A DNA stretch of 39,458 bases from an uncultured Clostridia bacterium (GTDB lineage: Bacteria > Bacillota_I > Bacilli_A > RF39 > UBA660), in contig CAMOMI010000005.1 of the NCBI GenBank assembly GCA_946619755.1, forward strand, positions 1 to 39,458, given 5' to 3'. Below are positions 18,995-28,009 of this stretch, one piece after another (the first letter of the stretch is position 1; every line of letters begins with the position of its first letter). The translations under genes were made by a program, and so were the position numbers. The notes under the pieces were generated by a model. The model searched no databases and was not told the DNA's origin. It worked only from the letters and a program-made list of their open reading frames with translations.

Positions 18995-19891
18995 ATGATG
19001 AAGAGTGGTTTTATTGGTTTGGTTGGTAGGCCTAATGTTGGCAAAAGTACATTGTTAAATGCGATAATTGGTAAAAAAGTGGCTATTACTTCAAATAAGC
19101 CACAAACAACCAGAAATCTTATTGAAGGAATTAGAACAGATGAAGATACACAAATGGTATTTGTAGATACTCCGGGGATACATAAACCTAAAAATAGGTT
19201 AGGAAAAATTTTAAATAAGCAAGCATATTTTACTGTAAATGATGTCGATGTAATTTTATTTTTAGTCGATATTACTGAACCTTTGGGTAAAGGTGATATG
19301 TTTGTTATTGATGTTTTAAAAAATGTATCAACACCAGTTATTTTAGTTATTAATAAAATAGATAAATTACCAAAGGAAGAAATCTTAAAAAAAATTGATG
19401 AATATAAAGATTTATATAATTTCGATGAAATTGTACCAATATCAGCCTATAAACATGATAATATTGATAGACTTATAAACGTTCTAAAATCAAAGTTGAC
19501 AGATAATATAAAATACTATAGTGATGAAATGTATACAGATAAACCTGTTAATTTTATGGTTGGAGAAATTATTCGAGAGAAGATACTTGATTTAACTGAA
19601 GAAGAAGTGCCACATAGTGTTTCAGTAGTAGTTGATCAAATGGATTTTAATCGTGAATCTGTTAATATTAAAGCAACAATTGTTGTTGATAGAGAGAATT
19701 TGAAAAAAATACTTGTTGGAAAGAACGGAAGTATGATTAAAGAAATAGGAACTAGAGCAAGACTTGATATAGAACCATTATTAGGTAAAAAAGTATATTT
19801 AGAATTATTTGTAAAGGTAATTCCTAAATGGCGAGATAGGGAGAAATTTCTTTCTGAAATTGGCTTTAAAGAATTTAATTTTGACAAATAA
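18995..19891 (+). CDS. era: GTPase Era
   Basis: GRPNVGKST, DTPGIHKPK, NKID, KH domain. Confidence 0.97.
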   Translation: MMKSGFIGLVGRPNVGKSTLLNAIIGKKVAITSNKPQTTRNLIEGIRTDEDTQMVFVDTPGIHKPKNRLGKILNKQAYFTVNDVDVILFLVDITEPLGKGDMFVIDVLKNVSTPVILVINKIDKLPKEEILKKIDEYKDLYNFDEIVPISAYKHDNIDRLINVLKSKLTDNIKYYSDEMYTDKPVNFMVGEIIREKILDLTEEEVPHSVSVVVDQMDFNRESVNIKATIVVDRENLKKILVGKNGSMIKEIGTRARLDIEPLLGKKVYLELFVKVIPKWRDREKFLSEIGFKEFNFDK

Positions 19892-19941
19892 ATTTGTTTA
19901 GAAATTATATAATGCTAACATAATAATAATAGGTGATAAAA

Positions 19942-20034
19942 ATGACAAGAGAAGAATGTTGGCGATTATTCAGAGAAACAGGAAAAATTGAATACTATTT
20001 AGAATATAAGAAATTAACTAGAAAAGAGAATTAG
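19942..20034 (+). CDS. yqzL: YqzL-like 30-aa micro-protein
   Basis: MTREECWRLFRETGKIEYYLEYKKLTRKEN with AGGTGAT RBS between era and recO, matching Bacillus era-yqzL-recO synteny and YqzL pattern (W..F..TG.I..YL..K.L). Confidence 0.8.
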   Translation: MTREECWRLFRETGKIEYYLEYKKLTRKEN

Positions 20035-20035
20035 A

Positions 20036-20767
20036 ATGATTAAGAAGATTGAAGGTATCGTTACATCAGAAATTGATTATAAAGAAAGTAGCAAGATAAT
20101 TAATGTTTTAACACCAGAGTATGGAATAATTGGCTTAGTTGCTAGAGGAACTAAACAATTAAAGAGTAAATTATCAGGTGTTACTTCTAAACTAACTTAT
20201 GGATACTTTCATGTCAGTTATAAAGAAAATGGCCTTTCACAGTTAATTGAAGTCGATATTATTGATAGATTTAAAAATATTAGAAAAGATATTAATTTAA
20301 TGAGCTATTCATTATATTTATTGGAACTAGCTGAGAGAGTATATAAACATGATGATGATAAACAAATATATGAAATGCTAATTGCAAGTTTGAAAAAAAT
20401 TGATGAGGGCTTCGATTATAAGGTTATTGCTATTATTTTTGAACTTAAAATGTTAGATTTTTTAGGTATTAGACCTGTAATTGATGAATGCGTTAATTGC
20501 GGTAATAAAACGGATATTGTTACTATTTCTAGTTATCGTGGAGGATATTTGTGTAAAAATTGTAGTCATGGAGAAGTGATAGTTAATATTAAAACTGTTA
20601 AACTGCTTAGAATGTTTTATTATGTCGATATTGCTAATATTACAAAATTAGATGTATCAGATAACATTAAGAGTGAACTGTCTCATTTTATATATGATTA
20701 TTATGATAGATATTCTGGAATATATTTAAAGAGTAGAGATTTTTTGCAAAACTTAGAAAAAATATAA
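20036..20767 (+). CDS. recO: DNA repair protein RecO
   Basis: OB-fold N-term (EGIVTSEIDYKESSKIINVLTPEYGIIGLVARG), Cys4 zinc motif. Confidence 0.95.
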   Translation: MIKKIEGIVTSEIDYKESSKIINVLTPEYGIIGLVARGTKQLKSKLSGVTSKLTYGYFHVSYKENGLSQLIEVDIIDRFKNIRKDINLMSYSLYLLELAERVYKHDDDKQIYEMLIASLKKIDEGFDYKVIAIIFELKMLDFLGIRPVIDECVNCGNKTDIVTISSYRGGYLCKNCSHGEVIVNIKTVKLLRMFYYVDIANITKLDVSDNIKSELSHFIYDYYDRYSGIYLKSRDFLQNLEKI

Positions 20768-20847
20768 AAAACAATGCAAATAATGCTTTTGTTCGTTAAT
20801 TTGCTGTTTTTTTTGAAATTTTTTTTATACTTTTTTGTGTAAAATGG

Positions 20848-20876
20848 TTGATATTTTTAATTTTTTATTATATAAT
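20848..20876 (+). promoter_or_regulatory. Promoter of tRNA cluster
   Basis: TTGATA, 17 bp, TATAAT, 37 nt before tRNA-Leu. Confidence 0.8.
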
Positions 20877-20913
20877 TAACTAGTCAACGCAAAAATGCGT
20901 GATAAAAATTTGT

Positions 20914-21002
20914 GCCTGAGTGGCGGAATAGGTAGACGCACAGGACTTAAAATCCTGCGAGATTCAACCCTCGTGTCGGTTCAAGTCCGACCTTAGGCAC
21001 CA
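20914..21002 (+). tRNA. tRNA-Leu(TAA)
   Basis: GCCTGAG/CTTAGGC acceptor, anticodon loop CTTAAAA, long variable arm, CCA encoded. Confidence 0.95.
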
Positions 21003-21007
21003 TTTTT

Positions 21008-21100
21008 GGAGGAATACCCAAGTCTGGTTGAAGGGACCGGTCTTGAAAACCGGGAGGTCGTGCGAGCGGCGCAGGGGTTCGAATCCCTTTTCCTCCGCCA
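21008..21100 (+). tRNA. tRNA-Ser(TGA)
   Basis: GGAGGAA/TTCCTCC acceptor, anticodon loop CTTGAAA, long variable arm, CCA. Confidence 0.95.
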
Positions 21101-21114
21101 TTTAAAATTTTTAT

Positions 21115-21191
21115 CGCGGGATGGAGCAGCTCGGTAGCTCGCTGGGCTCATAACCCAGAGGTCGTTGGTTCAAATCCATCTCCCGCAACCA
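21115..21191 (+). tRNA. Initiator tRNA-fMet(CAT)
   Basis: C1-A72 mismatch, GGG/CCC anticodon stem pairs, loop CTCATAA, CCA. Confidence 0.95.
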
Positions 21192-21192
21192 T

Positions 21193-21268
21193 GGTTCCGT
21201 GGTGTAGTGGTTATCACGTCTGCCTGTCACGCAGAAGATCGCGGGTTCAACTCCCGTCGGAACCGCCA
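21193..21268 (+). tRNA. tRNA-Asp(GTC)
   Basis: Cloverleaf with loop CTGTCAC, CCA. Confidence 0.95.
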
Positions 21269-21276
21269 TTTTTGTT

Positions 21277-21352
<76 letters not shown>

Positions 21353-21364
21353 TTAAAAAAAATA

Positions 21365-21395
21365 AAAAAGTTTAGATATTTCTAAACTTTTTTTG
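21365..21395. terminator. Bidirectional terminator
   Basis: AAAAAGTTTAGA-TATT-TCTAAACTTTTT; contains minus-strand ORF stop at 21382-21384. Confidence 0.85.
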
Positions 21396-21876
21396 TTTTT
21401 TTCTTCATTTTGCTCTTAAAATATTCGACTGAATCGATGCAATATGCGTCAAATTCTTCAACTAAATTAAGTGTGTCTGTTATTTTTAATTTGTTATTTC
21501 TTAATATTTCTTTTATATCAAATTTTTTCCCGATAATTATAATGCGATTTGCAATTTGTGCATTTTCGTTTTGTTTATATCTAAACTCTTTAACATATCC
21601 GTTAAGTTTTAAAATGGTTATTGCTTTATCAAAACTATTATATTTTTCGTCGAATGGATAAATATTATTTAACAATTCTTGAAATCTATTAAAAAGTTGG
21701 CAATAATTAATAAAGTTTTTAAGTTTATCAATGTTAAAATATGATTCGTTATTAATTAATAAAATGGCACAAAATAAAGATAGAAAATTGCTTGCATCTA
21801 TGATTCTATTAAATGATTCTAAGTTGCTAGAATTATGACCATTACCAACGATGTATCCTGAATACTTCTTACTCAT
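21382..21876 (-). CDS. Hypothetical protein
   Basis: ORF with GGAG RBS; ATG at 21876 (track start at 21879 is TTG). Confidence 0.7.
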   Translation of the reverse strand: MSKKYSGYIVGNGHNSSNLESFNRIIDASNFLSLFCAILLINNESYFNIDKLKNFINYCQLFNRFQELLNNIYPFDEKYNSFDKAITILKLNGYVKEFRYKQNENAQIANRIIIIGKKFDIKEILRNNKLKITDTLNLVEEFDAYCIDSVEYFKSKMKKKTKKV

Positions 21877-21952
21877 CAAAATACTCCTTTCTTGAAAACG
21901 ATTTATATTATAACATAATTTGTTAAAATAACCAAATTTAAAGATAAAACAA

Positions 21953-21981
21953 TTGACAAAATTTACATATCTTTATATAAT
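21953..21981 (+). promoter_or_regulatory. Sigma-A-type promoter for coiled-coil/DUF1292 operon
   Basis: TTGACA, 17 bp, TATAAT. Confidence 0.85.
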
Positions 21982-22017
21982 TATAATAGATGATTATTAA
22001 GATAGAGGTGGTTGGCA

Positions 22018-23724
22018 ATGATTAGTTACAACAGTGGCGATGTAGTTCAATGCATGCGACAATATGATATGTTTGCTAATAGTTTAAATTTAGTTAAAGG
22101 TGCAAATGAAAAAGAAAAAATTGTTAAACAATTGACTAAATTAGAAGAAAAAATAATTAAAATTACTAACGATATATATGAAGAAGAATATTACACTTTA
22201 GCCAATAAGCAGTGTAGTCTTTTAAACGAAGAAAAAAATAGGATTACAATGCTTATTGATTTGATTAATCAAAGAATATCATATGTAGAGAAGAGATGTA
22301 ATAATCATTATCGTTTAACTGGTGAGAGTATCGATGTCGAAGAAGTCCTTGGCTCTTTGGAACTTGATAATCTTGAAAATAGAGTAAGAATAATTGATAA
22401 ATATGTTAAAAATAAAAAATTAGAAACTGAACTTAATGATGATGTTAAGTCACTATCTAATAAGATTGCATTAGCTAGTGAAAAAATAGAAATAAATAAA
22501 TCACTTAATGTAGAGTTAGAAGCAACATTTAAAAAAGTGTTAGCTAGTGCATTCGAAAAATTATCTTTGTATGATTTATTAGATGAAAAAGATAATATTT
22601 TATATGCATATTATGAAACGGAAAAATCATTAGATTTAGCAAGGCAAAATCTTGAAATTGCTAAGACAAGTCCAATGAATATTTTAAATGATTGTGAAAC
22701 AATGTATAATGATGTGAATAATGATTATGCTTATTATAAAGATAAGGTAAATACCTTAAGACTTATGGAATCATTTAATAAAGATGTAGATAATTATGAT
22801 GAACTAATTGAAAAAAGAAAAGAAATTAACGATTATTTAAAATATATTAATAATCAAGAGTTGATTAATTTAATTAAAGATACTATTGATAAACAGTATG
22901 CAACAATTCTTATGGAAGAACAAGATATAAATACATGTAATGATTTGATAATTGAAAAAGATAGAAAATTAGAAGCATTAAAAGAAATTGAAGAAGAAAA
23001 TAATAGTGATGAATTTCAAAATGTTTTGAAAGTTCTTATTGAAAACGAGAAGAAGAAACAAGAAAAAATGCTTGAAGAACAAAGAAAAATAGAAGAAGAA
23101 GAAAAAAAGAAAAAACTTGAAATTGAAAGAAAAAGACAAGAAGAAATACTTAAAAGACAGCGTATTATTGAAGAGGCTAGAAAAAAAGAAATTGAAAAAA
23201 GAACTAAAAAAATGTTAGAAGAGCAACATAAGTCTTTTATTCAAAGTAAAAAACCTGAAAAAGAGGTTAGCTTTGAAAATATTAAAGATGATTCTTTGAA
23301 TAATATTGAAGTAGTTGAAGAACCAAAAAATGTTGATTCAAGAAAAGAATTAGTATTAAATTTAAATAATTTAAAGCAAGAAACAATGATGAATGATAAT
23401 CTAGATAGTCAGGATAGTCAAAACTTTGTTGCTTATAAAAATAAAACAGAAATTGAGAATGAATTATTCGATGAGTTTAATAGTAGACAAGAGAAAAATC
23501 AACATGAATATAATACGGTTTCAGATGATAATAATAAGTTTTTTGAACCAAAATTATCTAAGATTGATACAGATATAAATGCAATGCTTGAAAAAACAGA
23601 TGATAATGATAATAAATTCCCAGATATGTCAATTGATGAATATATGAGGAGTTTTGATGAAAATAAAGTAAAAAGTATGGATAATATTTTTGCAGAAGAT
23701 GATTTTCCAACTATTCCAATGTAG
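22018..23724 (+). CDS. Large cytoplasmic coiled-coil protein with disordered acidic C-terminus
   Basis: ATG 22018 with GAGGTGG RBS; long Lys/Glu heptad segment (EEQRKIEEEEKKKKLEIERKRQEEILKRQR); no TM. Confidence 0.75.
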   Translation: MISYNSGDVVQCMRQYDMFANSLNLVKGANEKEKIVKQLTKLEEKIIKITNDIYEEEYYTLANKQCSLLNEEKNRITMLIDLINQRISYVEKRCNNHYRLTGESIDVEEVLGSLELDNLENRVRIIDKYVKNKKLETELNDDVKSLSNKIALASEKIEINKSLNVELEATFKKVLASAFEKLSLYDLLDEKDNILYAYYETEKSLDLARQNLEIAKTSPMNILNDCETMYNDVNNDYAYYKDKVNTLRLMESFNKDVDNYDELIEKRKEINDYLKYINNQELINLIKDTIDKQYATILMEEQDINTCNDLIIEKDRKLEALKEIEEENNSDEFQNVLKVLIENEKKKQEKMLEEQRKIEEEEKKKKLEIERKRQEEILKRQRIIEEARKKEIEKRTKKMLEEQHKSFIQSKKPEKEVSFENIKDDSLNNIEVVEEPKNVDSRKELVLNLNNLKQETMMNDNLDSQDSQNFVAYKNKTEIENELFDEFNSRQEKNQHEYNTVSDDNNKFFEPKLSKIDTDINAMLEKTDDNDNKFPDMSIDEYMRSFDENKVKSMDNIFAEDDFPTIPM

Positions 23725-23754
23725 TTTTATATTTATAAAATGAGGAGGTGAATT

Positions 23755-25560
23755 ATGTTAGTTATTGATGATAATAGAAGTAAACTTTTAAAGATGAAAG
23801 AAAAAATGTTAGAAGTTTCTTCTACTAATCGTGAAGAAATACTTAGTGATTATCGTGATTTGGTAATTCAAATAGATCATGAAATATATAATAAGTTAAT
23901 TGCTAAGATTAAAGATACTGATTATAATAATTTGCCTTTGGAAGAAGAATTGAGAGAACTTAGTTTATTTGAAGATAATTATAATGCCTTTGATGAATTA
24001 AGACATAGTTATATACAGGTTTATGAAAAATATGCTACTGACGAGTTAGAATTGTCGCCTTTAGATAATATTTTAATAGATAATATAAGAAAAAGAATTA
24101 GTGATATACAAGGTTATTTGATAAATTTAAAGAACTTAGAAAGTAATAAAACTGAGCTTTCAAGGTTATCACAAGAATTGGTAAATGAGGATAGAAGAGC
24201 AACACTTACTAATGATAAAATAATTATACTTGAAGATGAACTTATAAATAATTTGCTAAAAGCAGAAGGAAGATTACATGATGATAAAGGACAGTTAATA
24301 TATACAAGTGCTGTTAGTGAATATAAACAAAATGGATTTGATTTAAAAGAACTTCTAAATGATCAAAATAAATTAGATTTGGAGGTAAGCAAAGCATATA
24401 AAGAAGTAGATGATAGTCAAGAATTATTAGATGCCACATATATATGTTATCAGAATGCTCCAAATGAAGAGAATAGACAAATTTATATAAAGAATCATGT
24501 TGAGATGATTGTAGCTAAATATAAGTTGTCTTTAATTGAAATATTACAACTTATTTGCGATAAAGATAGTTACTATGACTTGGCTAAAAATAAACGATAT
24601 CATCTTTTGGATTTAATTAAAGAACGAAGAAGTTATATGAATTCTTTGGGAATAAAAGTTTATATAGATCCTTTTGATAGAATTAAGATAAAGGAGCAAC
24701 TTGAAATAATTAATTCACTTGGTGATAATAGTGCTAAGATAAGTGAGATAAGAGAGACGATTAGTTATTTAACTGGAATGATAGAGCAAACATCTGATGC
24801 AAATAAAGAATTACTTTTATCAATTAATAGTAATTTAGAAATGTTTAGAGATAATACCAATGTTACTGATATTATGAATAATTTAAATATTTCTGCTACT
24901 GACGAAGCTATTGATGAATTACCTGCTAATAAGGTTGTTAAAATATTTAATCCTTCAGATGATTTTATGGCAGATAGGGTTAGAGAAAAGACAAAAGGTG
25001 TTATTAGAAGAGTAAATGAAATGTTTAATATGCATTTTGAGGAACAGAAAGAGGTATCTACGGAAATTCCGGATTTACTTATTGAAAATGTATCAACTCC
25101 ATTAAATGATAATTTATTTATTAATGAAGGTGAGAATGTTTTTGATGAATCTGATAGTTATCAAAGTGAAGCAGCATTTCCTACGGATGTATTTATCCCA
25201 GAAGAAACTCAAATAGATGAGCAAGTTTATAGTGAAACTAATACTACTGATTCAACTATTCCTAAACAAGTATTTGATGATAAAAATCATAATTTAGAAG
25301 TTGATGATTCATCCTTGTTTCAAGAAGTAGAACCATTTACGCAGACACAATTATTTGATGATCGATCTGATGATGGGGTATTTACTGAAGAAATTAAAGA
25401 GAATAATAGTTTAGATTATACTATGCCAGATGCATTTTGGACGGTTAAGGATGATACTTCTAATGATAAAATTACTGATGTTGAAAGAACTCCATCTTTT
25501 GATGAACAAATTAATGCGCTTATTCAAAATGATGATTATGAACGAATTAGGAAAAAATAA
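23755..25560 (+). CDS. Large cytoplasmic coiled-coil protein with disordered acidic C-terminus
   Basis: ATG with GAGGAGGTGA RBS; helical N-terminal two-thirds, low-complexity acidic C-term; no TM. Confidence 0.75.
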   Translation: MLVIDDNRSKLLKMKEKMLEVSSTNREEILSDYRDLVIQIDHEIYNKLIAKIKDTDYNNLPLEEELRELSLFEDNYNAFDELRHSYIQVYEKYATDELELSPLDNILIDNIRKRISDIQGYLINLKNLESNKTELSRLSQELVNEDRRATLTNDKIIILEDELINNLLKAEGRLHDDKGQLIYTSAVSEYKQNGFDLKELLNDQNKLDLEVSKAYKEVDDSQELLDATYICYQNAPNEENRQIYIKNHVEMIVAKYKLSLIEILQLICDKDSYYDLAKNKRYHLLDLIKERRSYMNSLGIKVYIDPFDRIKIKEQLEIINSLGDNSAKISEIRETISYLTGMIEQTSDANKELLLSINSNLEMFRDNTNVTDIMNNLNISATDEAIDELPANKVVKIFNPSDDFMADRVREKTKGVIRRVNEMFNMHFEEQKEVSTEIPDLLIENVSTPLNDNLFINEGENVFDESDSYQSEAAFPTDVFIPEETQIDEQVYSETNTTDSTIPKQVFDDKNHNLEVDDSSLFQEVEPFTQTQLFDDRSDDGVFTEEIKENNSLDYTMPDAFWTVKDDTSNDKITDVERTPSFDEQINALIQNDDYERIRKK

Positions 25561-25570
25561 TGGAGGAAAT

Positions 25571-25813
25571 ATGGAATTAGAAATAAATAAAATAGTTACT
25601 TTAGGTAATGATGAAGAATATTTGATTGTCGACAAGGTAGAAAAAGACGATAGAGAATATTATTATATTGCAGAAGTAAATGAAGATGGAACTGATATAA
25701 AAGATAATTATAAAATAGTATGTGCAACATATAAAGACGGAGATGTTTATTTAGATGAAGTACTTGGCGAAGATAAACTTAAGATGATCCTGCCTTTATT
25801 TGTTAAAGAATAA
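25571..25813 (+). CDS. DUF1292-like small protein
   Basis: MELEINKIVTLGNDEEYLIVDKVEKDDREYYYIAEV; ATG 25571 with GGAGG RBS; paralogous to 38787-39047. Confidence 0.7.
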   Translation: MELEINKIVTLGNDEEYLIVDKVEKDDREYYYIAEVNEDGTDIKDNYKIVCATYKDGDVYLDEVLGEDKLKMILPLFVKE

Positions 25814-25833
25814 TGCCAATTTTGGCATTTTTT
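25812..25833 (+). terminator. Intrinsic terminator
   Basis: ATGCCAA-TT-TTGGCAT then Ts. Confidence 0.8.
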
Positions 25834-25834
25834 C

Positions 25835-25863
25835 TTGACAAAATAATAAATATTTAATATAAT
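25835..25863 (+). promoter_or_regulatory. rplM-rpsI promoter
   Basis: TTGACA, 17 bp, TATAAT. Confidence 0.85.
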
Positions 25864-25869
25864 CATAAT

Positions 25870-25945
25870 CGGTACATTTTATATCGGACTTATTTTCGTA
25901 TTGGGAACACGAAAATGGGAATGATAAATATTAATAATTATAAGG
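25870..25945 (+). promoter_or_regulatory. Probable ribosomal-protein leader of rplM-rpsI
   Basis: ATTTTCGT...ACGAAAAT stem-loop (25892-25916) in the 5' UTR; L13 leaders are known in Firmicutes. Confidence 0.5.
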
Positions 25946-25953
25946 AGAAAAAA

Positions 25954-26391
25954 ATGAAAACATTTATGCAAACTAAAGAGACTGTTACTAGAGATTGGTA
26001 TGTTATCGATGCAACTGATATGCCACTTGGTAGAGTAGCAGCTAAAGCAGCATCAATGTTAAGGGGTAAACATAAAGTAACATATACTCCACACATTGAT
26101 TGCGGTGATAATATTATCATTATTAATGCTGATAAAGTGTTATTAACTGGTAATAAATTAGAAGGAAAGAAATATTATAATCACAGTAGATATGCTGGTG
26201 GTTTAAGAACAAGAACTGGTAAGGAAATGTTAGAAAACTATCCAGTAGAAATGGTAGAAAGAGCTGTTAAAGGAATGCTTCCACATAATAGATTGGGAAG
26301 ACAAATGTATAAGAAATTATTCGTATACACAGGAAGTGAACATCCTCATATGGCGCAACAACCAAAAGAAATTAAGGTAGGGAGAGAATAA
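25954..26391 (+). CDS. rplM: 50S ribosomal protein L13
   Basis: [46 protein letters not shown]. Confidence 0.97.
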   Translation: MKTFMQTKETVTRDWYVIDATDMPLGRVAAKAASMLRGKHKVTYTPHIDCGDNIIIINADKVLLTGNKLEGKKYYNHSRYAGGLRTRTGKEMLENYPVEMVERAVKGMLPHNRLGRQMYKKLFVYTGSEHPHMAQQPKEIKVGRE

Positions 26392-26393
26392 TT

Positions 26394-26819
26394 ATGGCAA
26401 AGAAAAATGAAAATAGAGTATTCTGTGGAACTGGTAGAAGAAAAAGTTCTGTAGCTAGAGTTAGACTTATCCCAGGAAGTGGTAAAATAACTGTTAATGG
26501 ACGTGATGTTAATGAATATATGCCATTCCCAGTATTAGTAATGGACTTAAAACAACCACTTGAACTTACTAATAATTTAGAAACTTTTGATATTGAATGT
26601 AATGTTGAGGGCGGTGGATTTTCTGGACAAACTGGTGCAATTAGACTAGGAATCACAAGAGCATTACTTGAATATGATAAAGAAAATGAAGGTAATGAAG
26701 ATAGTTATAGAAAGATTCTTAAGAAAGCTGGTATGGTAACTAGAGATCCTAGAAGTAAGGAAAGAAAGAAACCAGGTCTTAAAGCTGCAAGAAGAGCTCC
26801 ACAATTTAGTAAGAGATAA
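26394..26819 (+). CDS. rpsI: 30S ribosomal protein S9
   Basis: [17 protein letters not shown]...[25 protein letters not shown]. Confidence 0.98.
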   Translation: MAKKNENRVFCGTGRRKSSVARVRLIPGSGKITVNGRDVNEYMPFPVLVMDLKQPLELTNNLETFDIECNVEGGGFSGQTGAIRLGITRALLEYDKENEGNEDSYRKILKKAGMVTRDPRSKERKKPGLKAARRAPQFSKR

Positions 26820-26825
26820 TCAAAT

Positions 26826-26852
26826 AAAAATCCGAATATTCGGATTTTTTTA
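26826..26852 (+). terminator. Intrinsic terminator
   Basis: AAAAATCCGAATATTCGGATTTTTT. Confidence 0.85.
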
Positions 26853-26885
26853 TATCTTTTTTAATTGTGTTATTCTTTAATACTA

Positions 26886-26914
26886 TTGACATGTTAAAGA
26901 ACATAATATATAAT
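26886..26914 (+). promoter_or_regulatory. Promoter of GntR-ABC operon
   Basis: TTGACA, 17 bp, TATAAT. Confidence 0.85.
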
Positions 26915-26917
26915 ATT

Positions 26918-26941
26918 ATTGTATTAATTAAGTAATACAAT
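26918..26941 (+). promoter_or_regulatory. Putative GntR operator (inverted repeat)
   Basis: ATTGTATTA-ATTAAG-TAATACAAT, perfect 9-bp arms between -10 and RBS. Confidence 0.6.
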
Positions 26942-26952
26942 GAGGTGAAAGA

Positions 26953-27312
26953 ATGGAATTTACATTTGATAACAATATTCCAATATATATTCAGTTACTT
27001 GAGTATATGAAAATATATCTTATTTCTGGAGTATTTAAAAGTGGTGATAAATTGCCATCTGTTAGGGAATTTGCAACAACTTTTAAGGTTAATCCTAATA
27101 CGATGCAAAAAGCATTAGCAGAGTTAGAAAGTATGAAACTTATTTATACCGAAAGAACTAATGGTAAATATGTAACAAAAGATAGTAAGTTAATTGAAAA
27201 ATTGAAAGATGAATATGCAATTACTCTAGCTAAAAGTTATTTTCAAGGAATGAGAAGAATTGGACTTGGTAAAGCTGATTCAATTAAGTATTTGGAAGGA
27301 ATTGATGAATGA
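26953..27312 (+). CDS. GntR-family (YtrA-like) transcriptional regulator
   Basis: IPIYIQLLEYMKIYLISGVFKSGDKLPSVREFATTFKVNPNTMQKAL wHTH; short C-terminal domain. Confidence 0.92.
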   Translation: MEFTFDNNIPIYIQLLEYMKIYLISGVFKSGDKLPSVREFATTFKVNPNTMQKALAELESMKLIYTERTNGKYVTKDSKLIEKLKDEYAITLAKSYFQGMRRIGLGKADSIKYLEGIDE

Positions 27313-28009
27313 GATGAAATTATTAGAAATTAAGGATTTAAATAAATCTTTTGATGATAAACAAATACTTAAAGATATTAATTTGAGTATTTCAGAGGGA
27401 AAAATTGTTGGATTGTTAGGAAAAAATGGCGCTGGTAAAACAACTTTAATTAAATTAATTAATGATTTATTAACACCAACTTCTGGCACAGTAATGATAA
27501 AAGGAGAAAAAGTTGGGGTTGAAAGCAAAAAAGTCATTTCATATTTGCCTGAGCGAACATATTTAAATAAACAAATGAAAGTATCTGAAGTAATAGATTA
27601 TTTTGCTGATTTTTATGATAATTTTGATATTGAAAAGGCTAAAAAATTATTAATAGATTTAGACTTAGATATTAATCAAAAATTATCTAAAATGAGTAAA
27701 GGAATGCAAGAAAAGGTACAATTAGTACTTGTTATGTCAAGAATTGCTGATTTATATATTTTAGATGAACCATTGGGTGGTGTTGATCCAGCAACGAGAG
27801 ATTATATTTTAGATACGATACTAACTAATTTTAATGATGGAGCAAGTGTTATAATTTCAACTCATTTAATATCTGATATAGAAAGAATACTTGATGAAGT
27901 AATATTTATTGATAAGGGTAAAATAATATTACAAAGTGATGCTGATAAGTTAAGAAACAAAGAAAAATTATCAATTGATGAAATCTTTAGGAGGATGTTT
28001 AAATGTTAA
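27305..28009 (+). CDS. ABC transporter ATP-binding protein
   Basis: GLLGKNGAGKTTLIK Walker A, LSKMSKGMQEKVQL, LYILDEPLGGVDP. Confidence 0.95.
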   Translation: MNEMKLLEIKDLNKSFDDKQILKDINLSISEGKIVGLLGKNGAGKTTLIKLINDLLTPTSGTVMIKGEKVGVESKKVISYLPERTYLNKQMKVSEVIDYFADFYDNFDIEKAKKLLIDLDLDINQKLSKMSKGMQEKVQLVLVMSRIADLYILDEPLGGVDPATRDYILDTILTNFNDGASVIISTHLISDIERILDEVIFIDKGKIILQSDADKLRNKEKLSIDEIFRRMFKC

